Source of the DNA: Huiozyma naganishii CBS 8797
Taxonomy: Eukaryota; Ascomycota; Saccharomycetes; Saccharomycetales; Saccharomycetaceae
Assembly (NCBI RefSeq): GCF_000348985.1
Contig: NC_035927.1
Location: forward strand, 62,001 to 126,000
Direction of reading: 5' to 3'
DNA: 64,000 nt
The translations under genes were made by a program, and so were the position numbers. Every line of letters begins with the position of its first letter. Position 1 is the first letter of the stretch. Under the pieces are notes generated by a model. The model saw nothing but the letters and a program-made list of their open reading frames with translations. It was not told the origin of the DNA and made no database searches. Below, piece after piece: positions 1-10,319 of the stretch.

Positions 1-1955
1 CATCTGATGAAAGACACCTAGTGGTAGAAGGGAAGAAGACTCGTCGGAAAAACGCGAGCAAGAATACACAACTTACAAATGATAGCATTGAAAGAACGAT
101 GGAGTTATATCAGGTTGACCGAGATGAGGCAATTGACATTTTAGATTCTCAAGCGACAACAATGGACGTCAATTTCCACAAAGTCCAAAACGCCTTCATA
201 AATGAAGCCACGGTAGAGACGTATATCAATTTCTTACAACGATTCAGGGAACTAGATGACGACCAGATCAAAAAGATAATTTCCTTTTTCCATAGAGTCT
301 TCGTCCAGGCAAAAGAAGAGTCCTTTTTGTTCCGGTTCGACCTCATTGTGCTACTACAAGAAATGCTGTCTGATGATGGACTGGCAAGAAATGCGAGAGT
401 CAGGAAGCACGTTGATCAATTTGCCAATTATTACCTACAAAGGTTGAAGAATAGATTAAAAAAGTTCCCATCTTGGGCTGTTCACCTACTCTTCCCAGCT
501 TTGCATGATATGGAAATTGGTTATTTCCAGAAATACGGCGAGAGAAAAGCGATGAAGAAAAATAATTTCTACGGTGCCCCTCCAAGCATAATCAAACCTT
601 TCCCGGAACAAGAACAATTACCAGCAAATGTCCTCAAGGATATGTCGTTTGGTGTCCTCGTATCTACATTAATCGATGATTCTAAGACTGATTTGCTAGA
701 CTTATTGGCTCAGCATATGTCAAAGAGTTTAGACATCTTCCGCTCGTGGTTGACAGTCAATATCGAAAAAGAAACAGAGACAGAAAATCCGCCAAACCAA
801 AAGTTCAGTGTTCCAGACGATATTGGGAACCCACTTTTGTTTGATAAAGATTTCAGAGCACTTTTGAAGCTGATAGGCTATTCCATTCCTTCAAATCAAA
901 ATGAGACCTGTTATTTACCGGGACTGGTGGAAATTTCGGAACTGAACAATTCTTTTCAGGCCATTAAGAAGTATACCACGACCACCTTTGAAACACCCAA
1001 CGGACAACCGTCATCCACATACTTAATAAGACCCCGTAATACAAATGATGACAGTCCCTTTGATAATAACGGGGAGGATGATGGCTGGACTGGTCATGAT
1101 TCTTACGATCTTAATGACCCGAGCATTGTCAGAGACGAAGAAGTGGACGATAACGAATACTTTAAAGATTTAGAGCGCGGGGGCACTACATCAACTTATA
1201 GTACGAATACTGCCAAGGGTATAGCTGCGAAAAAAAGTAAGAAGAAGCAAGGGAAAGCGGGAAATAAAATTCGAAATGGAGATGAATCAGGTAGTCGTCG
1301 GAAAAGGGAACCTCCTGTCGTTTCAAGCAAAGAGTATATCGATTCTGATGACGACGACGATGATAACGCTTTTGATTCAATATTTTTTGAGAATGAAATA
1401 TATTTGAGATGGATAATGAACCGAAGCAAAAGCCAATTGACCCCTGAACAGCATTCTATGTTTGGTAAATTTGTTGAAGAAAGAATACGCAATAATGGTC
1501 TAGTCAATGGCGATTATTCAGATCTTTTTGGCGGCGCGATTCCTTCTCTAAACACCCTAAAAGCGCTAGACACCTCTGAATCTCTTGCCGATAAGACTTT
1601 ATTAAATCTGAGTTCGAAAATGGAAGCAGAAACCAATTATCTCTCTTCAGACTCGGATAGTTCCGATGAGAACGTCAAAGCTGTATCTAATGATAAAGAG
1701 ACCCTTCCGGTGCTACCCTCTACAGCAAATTCTGAAGAATCCGACTCCAGCAATATCCTTTCTGAAAAGGAGTATTACTCCGCTGAATTTGACACAAATA
1801 CTCACATTTCCTCGAAAGAGTCGTTGAAGCGCAAGAACGATACTTCCGACGAAGACGAAGATGACGCTGAAACTCTACTTAAGAGCAACGAAAAGCAATA
1901 CTCAAGGACCCACAAAAAAAGACTAATTGTTGCTGAAGAAGACGAAGACGACTGA
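1..1955 (+). CDS. TOF1: Tof1, replication fork protection protein (C-terminal part, 5' end outside window)
   Basis: The reading frame is open from the first bases (codons from position 3) to a TGA at 1953-1955, so this is the last 650 codons of a longer gene; S. cerevisiae Tof1 is about 1238 residues. No ATG near position 21 is needed, because the frame continues upstream. The product is the Timeless/Tof1 family protein that, with Csm3 and Mrc1, travels with the fork, stabilises it on pausing and binds Top1. The segment begins around a basic VVEGKKTRRK stretch and ends in a long acidic and serine-rich tail with several runs of Asp/Glu and a KKR basic patch, as expected for the Tof1 C-terminus. 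It converges on SEC2 with about 130 bases between stops. The family call rests on sequence likeness and on the TOF1-SEC2-BNI1 order. Confidence 0.95.
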   Translation, partial: SDERHLVVEGKKTRRKNASKNTQLTNDSIERTMELYQVDRDEAIDILDSQATTMDVNFHKVQNAFINEATVETYINFLQRFRELDDDQIKKIISFFHRVFVQAKEESFLFRFDLIVLLQEMLSDDGLARNARVRKHVDQFANYYLQRLKNRLKKFPSWAVHLLFPALHDMEIGYFQKYGERKAMKKNNFYGAPPSIIKPFPEQEQLPANVLKDMSFGVLVSTLIDDSKTDLLDLLAQHMSKSLDIFRSWLTVNIEKETETENPPNQKFSVPDDIGNPLLFDKDFRALLKLIGYSIPSNQNETCYLPGLVEISELNNSFQAIKKYTTTTFETPNGQPSSTYLIRPRNTNDDSPFDNNGEDDGWTGHDSYDLNDPSIVRDEEVDDNEYFKDLERGGTTSTYSTNTAKGIAAKKSKKKQGKAGNKIRNGDESGSRRKREPPVVSSKEYIDSDDDDDDNAFDSIFFENEIYLRWIMNRSKSQLTPEQHSMFGKFVEERIRNNGLVNGDYSDLFGGAIPSLNTLKALDTSESLADKTLLNLSSKMEAETNYLSSDSDSSDENVKAVSNDKETLPVLPSTANSEESDSSNILSEKEYYSAEFDTNTHISSKESLKRKNDTSDEDEDDAETLLKSNEKQYSRTHKKRLIVAEEDEDD

Positions 1956-2085
1956 AATATATATGGTATGAACAAATAACAACCACCCTTGCATAAACCA
2001 TTTTGTGCCATATCTTACTATATTTTTTATATTACAATTCTATGAAAAGCAACTACATAATTTCTGCGTAGTTTCATCAGATAAT

Positions 2086-4050
2086 CTAAATATTCTCCTT
2101 CGCGTCGTCGAAATTGTCATTGCTAGTCGACGAGTCCGGATGGGCTTCATCAACAGGTGATTGTACTTCTTCCGCATAACTTCCAATAACATCATCACTT
2201 TCGTTTGTTTTAGTAGTTTCTAATTGTCCATCTCCCGGTTTTGCATCTAATTCTAGCTCTTCATTTGCTCTTTCCTCCTTAACTGCTGGAGAGTTGACAG
2301 AATTCACGGCAGATTCCTCAGCTAGCTTCCCACTTTCCTCTGCTATGACGAGACTTTGGGCAGTTGGCGGTATAGAATTGCGAGGTTGTCCCTCACTGCT
2401 GTCGTTGTTTGAATTCAAATTTAAATTCATGAAAGAACTTTGACTGTAATCATCTTCAGCATCGTCCGGGTCCGTGGTTATTGGACCAATCTTGAGGTCC
2501 AATGCATCACTGACAGACCAAATACCAATATGGGCCCAATGTAGAATAGATCTCAGTTTGCAAAGCTGTAGCCATGCCCTTTTAATATTCGTGTTCGGTA
2601 GGCCATTTTTGTCCGTAAATGTTGTTGAAGGTTCCATTAAAGACACATCATTGGGTGCGGAAGAACTACTCGTTGGAGTGTTTAAGCCTAATCCGGCCAT
2701 CCAACTCATTCTCTTGGTCCTGTTAGCAGAGTTTTTAGTTTTATTCCGACGTATTGGAGCATTATTCAAATCAAATTTCTTTGACTTGGCAGACGTCGGC
2801 GAGCCTCTGGTCTTGATCGTTTCCAACCCCCAGACACCAGTCTTCAAGGATCTGAGAAAAGAGAATATCTCACAAGTTTGCCTCACCCGCAATAAACACC
2901 ATAGACACAATGGGTAAAGGTTAACCACCTCGAGAGTACCGTCGTCTCTTTTCTGCTGAATTTTCATTTTATGCAGCCTCTCGTGCTCGTAGATATCGCT
3001 TCTGGATTCGCCACAGAGCGCACAAGATTCAAACGAAGCAATTGGCGGAGAGTCCGCTGGATAACTGAAGAGATGCGGCTGTGATTTGCCCAACGAATGC
3101 TGACTTATTGATGGGGACGAATGTCCATGTTGATAATTCTCGTTGACACCGCTGTTGGGCTCGATGATAACCATGCCCTCCAACATCACGTTCATCAACG
3201 ATTTCTTGGCCATCCACCCGATACCAGGTGCACTATCTATTCTGAGAATGGGAGCTATTTCATCGTTGATCAGTCGTCTAACCAGTTTAGATTCCGATTC
3301 AGTGTCGCGTATTTGCGTACAACGTGGGAGCGAAACCAAGAACTTCAAAAACTCGCTGTATAGGCTCAAATCGTATCGTACCGAGCCAACACTTGGTGAG
3401 TAGACGACCAAGGGTGCTGTATCACTCTGCGACTGATTAGAGCTTCTGGTGACGATCCCCTTCAAAGAATTGGTATCAGTGTCTGCACTCGTCATGGAGG
3501 ATCTCCCGGTTGCCGAAGGTGAACCAACGTCCACCTTCTCCAACATTTTCCTCAAGTGCTTCAATTGAATCTTCATCGTCTCCAACGCATTATCCTTTTC
3601 ATTAACAGCTTCTAACAGCTTCCTGTTCAAAATTTCAGTAGTGTGTTTCTCCTTACGTGCGTCTGCAACCATATTGTTCGCCTCTGAAAAGAGCGAAGCC
3701 GTGAGATCCTCTACCTCACTCTGTAACTCCTCCACACTCTTGTCCGACGCAGCCCTTTTGCTCTTCTCCTCAGCAAGAGCGCTCTTCAAAGCTGCCATCT
3801 CCTCATCCCTATTCGTCAGAGAGGCCTCCAATTTAGCAACCCGTCCCTTCAGTTCGTCGTAGTGGACCGTTTGCTCCTTCAGCGCAGCAGCTGCCTTATT
3901 AGCACGGTTTAATTTTTCCTCCAAAAGCGACTGATTCTGGATACTTTCCATCAACTGCGTGGACATGGACGTGATCTGAAGCGATATTCTCTTGGACTCG
4001 TCAGCCGTATCCACAGCAACGCTCTCGCCCACCTGTTCTGCCCCCTCCAT
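2086..4050 (-). CDS. SEC2: Sec2, guanine nucleotide exchange factor for the Rab Sec4
   Basis: A 654-residue protein (S. cerevisiae 759). I start it at the ATG at 4050; the frame is open 12 codons further up, but only from a TTG. Sec2 activates Sec4 on secretory vesicles bound for the bud. Residues about 15-165 form a long heptad-rich coiled coil, which is the exchange domain; the conserved SLFSEANNMV segment lies near residues 118-127. A cysteine/histidine module follows near residue 341: CALC, then EHERLH, then CLWC. The C-terminal 250 residues are serine-rich and acidic and look disordered. In S. cerevisiae Sec2 binds PI4P made by Pik1, and PIK1 lies 10 kb away. A TGACTCA Gcn4-type site lies upstream at 4331. 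Confidence 0.95.
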   Translation of the reverse strand: MEGAEQVGESVAVDTADESKRISLQITSMSTQLMESIQNQSLLEEKLNRANKAAAALKEQTVHYDELKGRVAKLEASLTNRDEEMAALKSALAEEKSKRAASDKSVEELQSEVEDLTASLFSEANNMVADARKEKHTTEILNRKLLEAVNEKDNALETMKIQLKHLRKMLEKVDVGSPSATGRSSMTSADTDTNSLKGIVTRSSNQSQSDTAPLVVYSPSVGSVRYDLSLYSEFLKFLVSLPRCTQIRDTESESKLVRRLINDEIAPILRIDSAPGIGWMAKKSLMNVMLEGMVIIEPNSGVNENYQHGHSSPSISQHSLGKSQPHLFSYPADSPPIASFESCALCGESRSDIYEHERLHKMKIQQKRDDGTLEVVNLYPLCLWCLLRVRQTCEIFSFLRSLKTGVWGLETIKTRGSPTSAKSKKFDLNNAPIRRNKTKNSANRTKRMSWMAGLGLNTPTSSSSAPNDVSLMEPSTTFTDKNGLPNTNIKRAWLQLCKLRSILHWAHIGIWSVSDALDLKIGPITTDPDDAEDDYSQSSFMNLNLNSNNDSSEGQPRNSIPPTAQSLVIAEESGKLAEESAVNSVNSPAVKEERANEELELDAKPGDGQLETTKTNESDDVIGSYAEEVQSPVDEAHPDSSTSNDNFDDAKENI

Positions 4051-4505
4051 GATTCTTTCAACGAAGCCGCAACAGTGACTCACCAATTAACTACACTAAA
4101 TTCCAGGGCAAAACTACCGTCACAATGTCCAATTGCACCAACCTAGGCCTTCCTGTCCTCTATCTTCGTTTATCCGTTTCACGTATACGGCTTTTCTGTC
4201 ACATTCTAGATTTTATTTTTTTGAACATTTTTTGAGGGGAAGTTCCGGATTCTCGACGTCAAGGCGGTGACAGCGATGAGGACGGCAGAAACAGGGTGTG
4301 GTGCGGTTCGTCGGTCTTCTGTAGACCGTGTGACTCACATGTGTAGGATGGTATCGTTTTAGGGAACCTTTTTGGAAAAAAATTGGTGAACTCAGAGCAG
4401 TTTAATTGGTATTCTTAGATGCATTTTAAAGTATATGTATATATTATGTGTATTTACGTATACTGGTGACACTATGATGCGTGAAGTTTGGATACAGGTT
4501 CTACA
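4051..4505. promoter_or_regulatory. SEC2 promoter and BNI1 3' region
   Basis: This 455-base spacer holds the SEC2 promoter and the BNI1 3' end. A TGACTCA sequence, the Gcn4 consensus, lies at 4331-4337. AT-rich stretches with TATAT (around 4437) near the BNI1 stop resemble yeast 3'-end efficiency elements for BNI1. I see no RNA gene or small ORF of note. Confidence 0.5.
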
Positions 4506-7500
4506 CTATTTGTCTGCATCCTCTATGATAGACGGATTTTCCAATTGGTCGTTTGAGTCAAGATTATCTGATGCATCCGCGGTCTGCCCTTTCGTTGTGT
4601 CGTTATCTGCGTCGTGGGCTGTCTCGCTCGTTTCCGTTTCGGCTTCGAAGAAACTCAGTTTGTTCCCCCCGCGGAGGGGTTCTGTGCCCGCGAGTTCGTT
4701 TCTTCTTCTCCTAGACCTTATTCTTTCCCGCTGTTCGTCCAAGAAGGCATTCTTCTTCATAGGAGAAGACTGTCCGCCACGTAGTTCCATCAACAGGGCC
4801 TTGGCTCTATCCGTGACATCCTCATCATCCTGCCCAGCAGTCGGAGAGGATAACTCTTTTGTAGGTGTGCTCCCCAAGAGTTTGTCACCTGGGGTAGGCG
4901 ACCCACCAATCAGATGGCCTACAGACTGTCTCTTGGTATCCGGAGAGTAAACTAGAGAATCATCGTCCGTGTCGATATCATGCAATAAGGCACTGGCTGC
5001 GTCCTTATCCCCAAGCAGCTTCCTTCTCGCCAGTGCCCTTTTCCGGGCTGAGGATGGGTCCGCTTTCACCGTGCCTGCATTTTTTAACTGTTCCAACAAT
5101 TTATCCATGATCGCACGTCTATCCTTTGTTTCATCGTCAACAGCAGTGGTGTCCTCTCCGTTAGTGGCATCCGGCGAAGCACTCTCCAGCCGCTTACGGG
5201 CTTCTTCTCCTTGACGCTGTTGTTCTTCAACTATTTTCTTATGTCGTTCGTACTGTTGTTCCTCCTCTTCAGCAGCAACGTTTTGTACTTGCGCCTTCTT
5301 GTACTCCTGGATAAAGTCTGCAAATTTCTTAAAAAACGAGTTTTTGGCAAACTTATCGGCCGAATCTTCCCCATACGTTTGCATCAAATTATTGAATTCG
5401 AGCATGGTCAATTTGACTTCATCGGTTAGTAAATCAGCCTTTTTTCGAGCCTCAGGTAAAACGGGCAGGACTTTCACAAGCACCCTATCAGATGGATGAA
5501 ACTTGGACGAATCACTCAAGTTACCTATTTCAATAGACCTCTCAACATTAACAACGCTGCCACTAAATTCCTGACAATCGGAAACCAATTGGTCAATGGA
5601 AATTTTTACAACGTCAAGAACAGGTTGTAGTTCATTCAAAAAATCGTTGAAAGTTGGGTAGTTCTTCCTGACAATCTTTTCAACATAGTTGAGAAATGTC
5701 ATGCTGTTTGTGGTGTCCTTGATAAAAGTTAATCTTTGCAGAGTCGCTAACTTGAAACCTTGAGCTTGCTTTGAAGTATCGTTCATGTAGTTACCAACAG
5801 CGAGAATGACGTTCAGAACATTCTTCAAGTTCTCTGACTGCTGTAATGAACCCACAGCTTTGTCAACTTTCCTTAGCTTTTCTAGAAGTTCTGCATATTC
5901 CCTTTCGTACGTTGTAATTACTTTCAAAGCTCTCATACGAGAAGACCAGTACGGTTGTAAGTTAACCATTAGTGACATATAAAGTTGGTCTGCCCTTTGT
6001 AGCTCGTTTGGATCTTTTTCGGGGGCTTTCGCGTCCTCTATACGTTTCACACCTTCCCAATCGGTCGAATAAGGAGAGTAATTTCTTGCTAGATTGACCG
6101 ATACCTCGACAACCTCCTGCTTGGAAAGGAATTCAATGACGCTTGGCGAGTTCAAAACTTCTCTATCACACTTCAAGATTTTTGTTACCAGCTCCTCAAC
6201 GGACAAGTTACCAAACATGTGTAAGTTGATTCCGAACTGCTGCGAGACATCGCGGGTCAAGAACGTAATTTTGGAATCATCACCCTTCTTGGAGCTCAAT
6301 GATTTTACTTCTCTTGCAGCAAACGCTTTCTCCAAATTGGACAAAACACCCTTTTCGTACAAATCGTCGGCAAACTTCTCAGCTTTACTAGCACTCCAGA
6401 TAGAATTATTGGTGGAATCCAGTTTCTCCCAATGCAACTGTTTCAGTTTCTTCTGTGGACGTGGATATTTTTCGAATATAGACGACTGAGAAAATAGTGG
6501 AGATGGAATAGGGGAATTCTTTGCCGAGGTAGCCTGTGGAGGAGGAGGTGGGGGCGGTATCGCACCAGAACTAGAAGAACGGGAAACGATACCTTCAGTC
6601 ATTGGAGGAGGCGGTGGTGGAGGTGGCGGAGCGGGACTTGATGAATTGGACTTATTTTCCGTGAGTAGTGAGGGCATTGGAGGTGGTGGAGGTGGTGGAG
6701 GAGGAGCAGGCACAGAACCGGCAACATCGGCGCTGCCTTCAGGAGTCGAAGTTTCTCCATTCGAGGAGATTATGGACTCTGCACCCTCCGGTGTAGATTG
6801 TTCTGTATTGTCATCTCCGTCTTTATCCAGTGATTTTGCAGTGGTTCCGTCCGAATTAGCGTTGCTGTCACCTGTGCTTTTCCGCAATGTGACTTTATCC
6901 ACAGATTCATCAAACGCTGGTCTCTGCGGAATTTTCTTGCTCAATTCTTGTAAGTATAATGGAGCACCAGATGATCTCTTTAAACGTGTCATAAACGCTT
7001 TCTGGTTTACAGTCACCGGGCTGTTAGGCTGCTTCTGGCCCGTTTCGTACTTTTGCGACAAGCTTGCCAAAAACGACCCAGAGCCAACTGTGGGTTCAGA
7101 AACATCACTTTGGACAGTGGAACCTTCATTATCTGATTCTACAGATTCTGAATCCGATGACTCAGATGAATTATCCGACTGTAGCGTGGCCTGCTCTTGC
7201 TCTTTCATGCTATCGTGCAACTTAGATAAGTCATTTGTCAGACGCTCTATTTCATCTAATTTGTTATCCGCCCTTCTGGGATCCAATGAGTATCCGTCAT
7301 CCGTTGCAGTAAGTGCCTTTTCTGTAGATGCAATGATATCGTCTATATTGAAGTTCGTGTTCAAGCCGTTAAATTTGCTTTCCAGGTCTCTCAATCTTTG
7401 CAGTGCCTTGAACTTTCTTTCCGTGAATAGTTCGTTGACATGTTCTTCCACGTTGAACTTCGAAATATCGTTGGACTCTGACTGAATCGCAGTGAGCGCC

Positions 7501-10319
7501 ATACGCAGCTTATTTAGAGCTTCTATCTTTTGATTTTCATTGCGTTGGTTGGCTCTCTGCTTCTTATCTGGCTGTGCGGTCTTCAACTTCTTCTTACTCT
7601 TTTTCTTCTTGGTACCTTTTGTAAGAATTACAGGTGTTGCATTCTTTTCAATATCGGCGAAGTTTGTCATCTCAAGTTGTCTTGCTTCATTTTCTATGTC
7701 CTCTACCTTCATTCGCAAAAGTTGCAGTCTTTTGTTAGGTTGAACGGTCATGCCGAACTTCTTCGCATCGTTTGTGAAGTCCTTTTTCGTACGGGTTAGA
7801 CCATCCTGCAACACTTTTTGGATCTTTGATTGTTGCTCAGACAACAAGCTTTCTTTATTCTTTGGGTCATGCGATTTGAGAACGCTGGCGGATGGATTTT
7901 GGGCAAGGTTTGGAGATGCCTTAGAGTTGATGATGGTAAGCATCTTTCTAAGTTCGACCTCGTGCTCGTGTTTCTCCATCAACGTTTTCCTCTTCAACTC
8001 CTCGAGTTCGTTCTCCAGCTGTTTGTTGACTCTTTGGTTCTTTGCAAGGATGGCATCTCGTTCCCTGATATCGCGCTGTAACTCTCCGACAAGCCCTCCC
8101 TCCGCTTTACTCAACTTATCCCCCAGTCTGTCCTTCTCCGCCTGCAGTTCCTCCATTTTCTTTGTCAAAGTTCTGCTTTCGATGATGGCACGCCGTGCGA
8201 CCTCGTCTGTCTGCATAGAGTCGAAGAGCCTCTGTATGGTCATGCTCATGGTTGTTTCCTCGTCAGCAACAGCGGAGACAGAGGACCCTACATTGGTGAC
8301 CAGGGAGTCTATCAATTTCAGCTGTTTGGCGAGTTGCGTCGGGTCCTTGTTGTTCTGTATCAGCCGCGTGCTGGAGAGGAAGAGGTGCTGGACGAGGCTG
8401 ACGAGCAAGTTTTCGCTGTCTGTACCCCTGCAAGCGTCCCATAGGTTCTGCAACAGGGAGAGTGGGTTTTGCATGTCGATGTTTGCGTGTTTGTTCTGGG
8501 ACTCAAGTAGAGAGTTGAAATCGTCGAGTTTCCCCGCTTCGTAGAACTCGATCTGGTCGCGAATCTTTTCGTAGTCGAGCAGCTTCATCTTGTTCATGAT
8601 GCGGAGGAACCCTGCGTTCTCCAGTTTTGTCCGGAGGAGCATCCTTTGGTTAAGGTTATTTGAGGACTGGCAGAACTTATTGACGAAGACGAGTGTCCAC
8701 TGGCAGTACTCTAGCACCGAGTTTTCCCCGTCAATCCTCTTGAACTCGTCCGATGCGCCGACGAGGGAACCCATCTTACCTCTTCCGTCGAGTGTTTGGT
8801 CGATGGCAAACAACCATGCTTGGACCACTTTAAGCGTGGACTGCAAGTTGAGGTGTATGAAATAATCTGGCATCTTTTGGAGGTTATTGACCATGTGCGC
8901 GTTGCTTCCTATTTGGAAGTTCTGATCCAGCGAGGTGATGACTGCGTCGAACCTCGTTTGATTTTTAGTTTCGAGCATGCACACGAATATCTCAGTTGCC
9001 ATTTTCCTGGTGGGCAGCCGCGAGGAGAAGAGCCCCCTTGCGATTGTGTCTGTGATAAGTCTGTGATCTGTGAACTCTCTGAGCCCCTGTGCGAGCATGG
9101 ACAACACTTTGAAGCATTTGAAGTACGACTGTTCTTTGTCAAGGAGTGGCCCCGAGAGGCTAACGTTTGGGGATGTCTTGTACAGCGATTTCATAAGTAC
9201 GTTAGCCATTGCGATGTGACCCTGGTTATCGAGGAAGGCGTCCACCCAGTCGAGTTGCTCTGTTCTGAGGGTGACCCACAAATCATTGAGTTCGTCTTGG
9301 GAGAGTTGGTCCGCTATAATTTTCTTCACGTAGTGTATGGGGAGTCTGTTCGTTTTATCTGAGGCTAGGGTACTTGATGAGCTTGCATGCCGTTCTGCCG
9401 TACCATTGGCAGGATACACCGTGTGTTGCTTGTTTGTTAAAGTGTACTGTTGTTTCCTCCTTGACGGGTGTCTCAAGGATGGTGTCGCTGAGCTAAGTAT
9501 CGATGCAGCGTCATTTGTTGTTGGTACCCTTGACGATGTCTCCGAGACGACAGATTGTTGGTCGTGAAATCCCTGACCTGGGAGTGAAGCTGAAGAAGAA
9601 GTGTCCTGAAGGTTCATGAAGGGTGCACTCTGCACAGTCTGCTGATGAGACGATGTCTTTGTCTTCAGTTTTTTCCGTTCGTTTTGAAGGTCCTGTTTCA
9701 CGATGAGCCATTTCTTCTTGACGTCGTAATTCATCAGTTCGAGTTGTTTATCCGTTGGTAAGTTCTGCAAGATATTCCTCTTGTACATGATATCCTCGTA
9801 GAGCAATTCGACTTCTGCCGGGTCATCTGGCATTTCTAGACGCAATTTCCCGTCCTCTGGTGAGATAAACCTGTTGTACAACGTTGAGAGGGACCCCTGC
9901 GACGCTATACTGTTCTGTGAGGACTGTGCCGTGTGGTATTTAGCCAGTTTCGCATCCGAGGAGGACCTCCTCGAGGGGGAAGTATACGAGAAGCGAGACG
10001 TCTGTCCCGATTGCGTGCGCGAGTGTGTATATTCCGGTGACGCCATACCACCATCCCCATCGCTGCTTGTTGCACTGACGCCGCTCGTGTAGTGCGACAG
10101 GTTCTGCGAGTTCATGGTAGCCTTCTTACTGAGCGGTTTGGGTACCCCCGGTGCCTCTGGCTGCTGGGCCCTTGCGAGTGCTGCTTTGCTGCTCGATGCG
10201 GAGGAGGACTGTTTCGCGAGTCTCTTGATGTTTGAGAAGAGTCCGCCGCCGCCACTGCCGCTGCCACTGGCAGACGAGGAGGAGCCCGCCTTATCGTTGG
10301 AGTTATTATTTCTCAGCAT
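4506..10319 (-). CDS. BNI1: Bni1, diaphanous-type formin
   Basis: A 1937-residue formin (S. cerevisiae 1953). The start is the ATG at 10319, which gives the family N-terminus (a short Asn/Ser/Gly-rich stretch, then FSNIKRLAKQ); the frame is open 100 codons upstream without matching the family. The order is: Ser-rich N-terminus; Rho-binding and FH3 region (about residues 180-620, around LPIHYVKKIIADQL); coiled coil (about 720-830); acidic linker; FH1 with three long proline runs (about 1200-1265); FH2 starting near residue 1288 at KKLKQLHWEKL and ending near 1673; DAD near 1730 (IMDKLLEQL followed by a basic patch). Bni1 nucleates actin cables at the bud tip downstream of Rho GTPases, which relieve DAD autoinhibition. 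The N-terminal third is richer in G+C than the rest. Confidence 0.97.
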   Translation of the reverse strand: MLRNNNSNDKAGSSSSASGSGSGGGGLFSNIKRLAKQSSSASSSKAALARAQQPEAPGVPKPLSKKATMNSQNLSHYTSGVSATSSDGDGGMASPEYTHSRTQSGQTSRFSYTSPSRRSSSDAKLAKYHTAQSSQNSIASQGSLSTLYNRFISPEDGKLRLEMPDDPAEVELLYEDIMYKRNILQNLPTDKQLELMNYDVKKKWLIVKQDLQNERKKLKTKTSSHQQTVQSAPFMNLQDTSSSASLPGQGFHDQQSVVSETSSRVPTTNDAASILSSATPSLRHPSRRKQQYTLTNKQHTVYPANGTAERHASSSSTLASDKTNRLPIHYVKKIIADQLSQDELNDLWVTLRTEQLDWVDAFLDNQGHIAMANVLMKSLYKTSPNVSLSGPLLDKEQSYFKCFKVLSMLAQGLREFTDHRLITDTIARGLFSSRLPTRKMATEIFVCMLETKNQTRFDAVITSLDQNFQIGSNAHMVNNLQKMPDYFIHLNLQSTLKVVQAWLFAIDQTLDGRGKMGSLVGASDEFKRIDGENSVLEYCQWTLVFVNKFCQSSNNLNQRMLLRTKLENAGFLRIMNKMKLLDYEKIRDQIEFYEAGKLDDFNSLLESQNKHANIDMQNPLSLLQNLWDACRGTDSENLLVSLVQHLFLSSTRLIQNNKDPTQLAKQLKLIDSLVTNVGSSVSAVADEETTMSMTIQRLFDSMQTDEVARRAIIESRTLTKKMEELQAEKDRLGDKLSKAEGGLVGELQRDIRERDAILAKNQRVNKQLENELEELKRKTLMEKHEHEVELRKMLTIINSKASPNLAQNPSASVLKSHDPKNKESLLSEQQSKIQKVLQDGLTRTKKDFTNDAKKFGMTVQPNKRLQLLRMKVEDIENEARQLEMTNFADIEKNATPVILTKGTKKKKSKKKLKTAQPDKKQRANQRNENQKIEALNKLRMALTAIQSESNDISKFNVEEHVNELFTERKFKALQRLRDLESKFNGLNTNFNIDDIIASTEKALTATDDGYSLDPRRADNKLDEIERLTNDLSKLHDSMKEQEQATLQSDNSSESSDSESVESDNEGSTVQSDVSEPTVGSGSFLASLSQKYETGQKQPNSPVTVNQKAFMTRLKRSSGAPLYLQELSKKIPQRPAFDESVDKVTLRKSTGDSNANSDGTTAKSLDKDGDDNTEQSTPEGAESIISSNGETSTPEGSADVAGSVPAPPPPPPPPPMPSLLTENKSNSSSPAPPPPPPPPPMTEGIVSRSSSSGAIPPPPPPPQATSAKNSPIPSPLFSQSSIFEKYPRPQKKLKQLHWEKLDSTNNSIWSASKAEKFADDLYEKGVLSNLEKAFAAREVKSLSSKKGDDSKITFLTRDVSQQFGINLHMFGNLSVEELVTKILKCDREVLNSPSVIEFLSKQEVVEVSVNLARNYSPYSTDWEGVKRIEDAKAPEKDPNELQRADQLYMSLMVNLQPYWSSRMRALKVITTYEREYAELLEKLRKVDKAVGSLQQSENLKNVLNVILAVGNYMNDTSKQAQGFKLATLQRLTFIKDTTNSMTFLNYVEKIVRKNYPTFNDFLNELQPVLDVVKISIDQLVSDCQEFSGSVVNVERSIEIGNLSDSSKFHPSDRVLVKVLPVLPEARKKADLLTDEVKLTMLEFNNLMQTYGEDSADKFAKNSFFKKFADFIQEYKKAQVQNVAAEEEEQQYERHKKIVEEQQRQGEEARKRLESASPDATNGEDTTAVDDETKDRRAIMDKLLEQLKNAGTVKADPSSARKRALARRKLLGDKDAASALLHDIDTDDDSLVYSPDTKRQSVGHLIGGSPTPGDKLLGSTPTKELSSPTAGQDDEDVTDRAKALLMELRGGQSSPMKKNAFLDEQRERIRSRRRRNELAGTEPLRGGNKLSFFEAETETSETAHDADNDTTKGQTADASDNLDSNDQLENPSIIEDADK

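Noticed and set aside
7750..8544. 264-codon and other plus-strand ORFs within BNI1
   Set aside because: Antisense shadows of the formin coiled-coil region; Ser/Cys/Phe-rich low-complexity translations.
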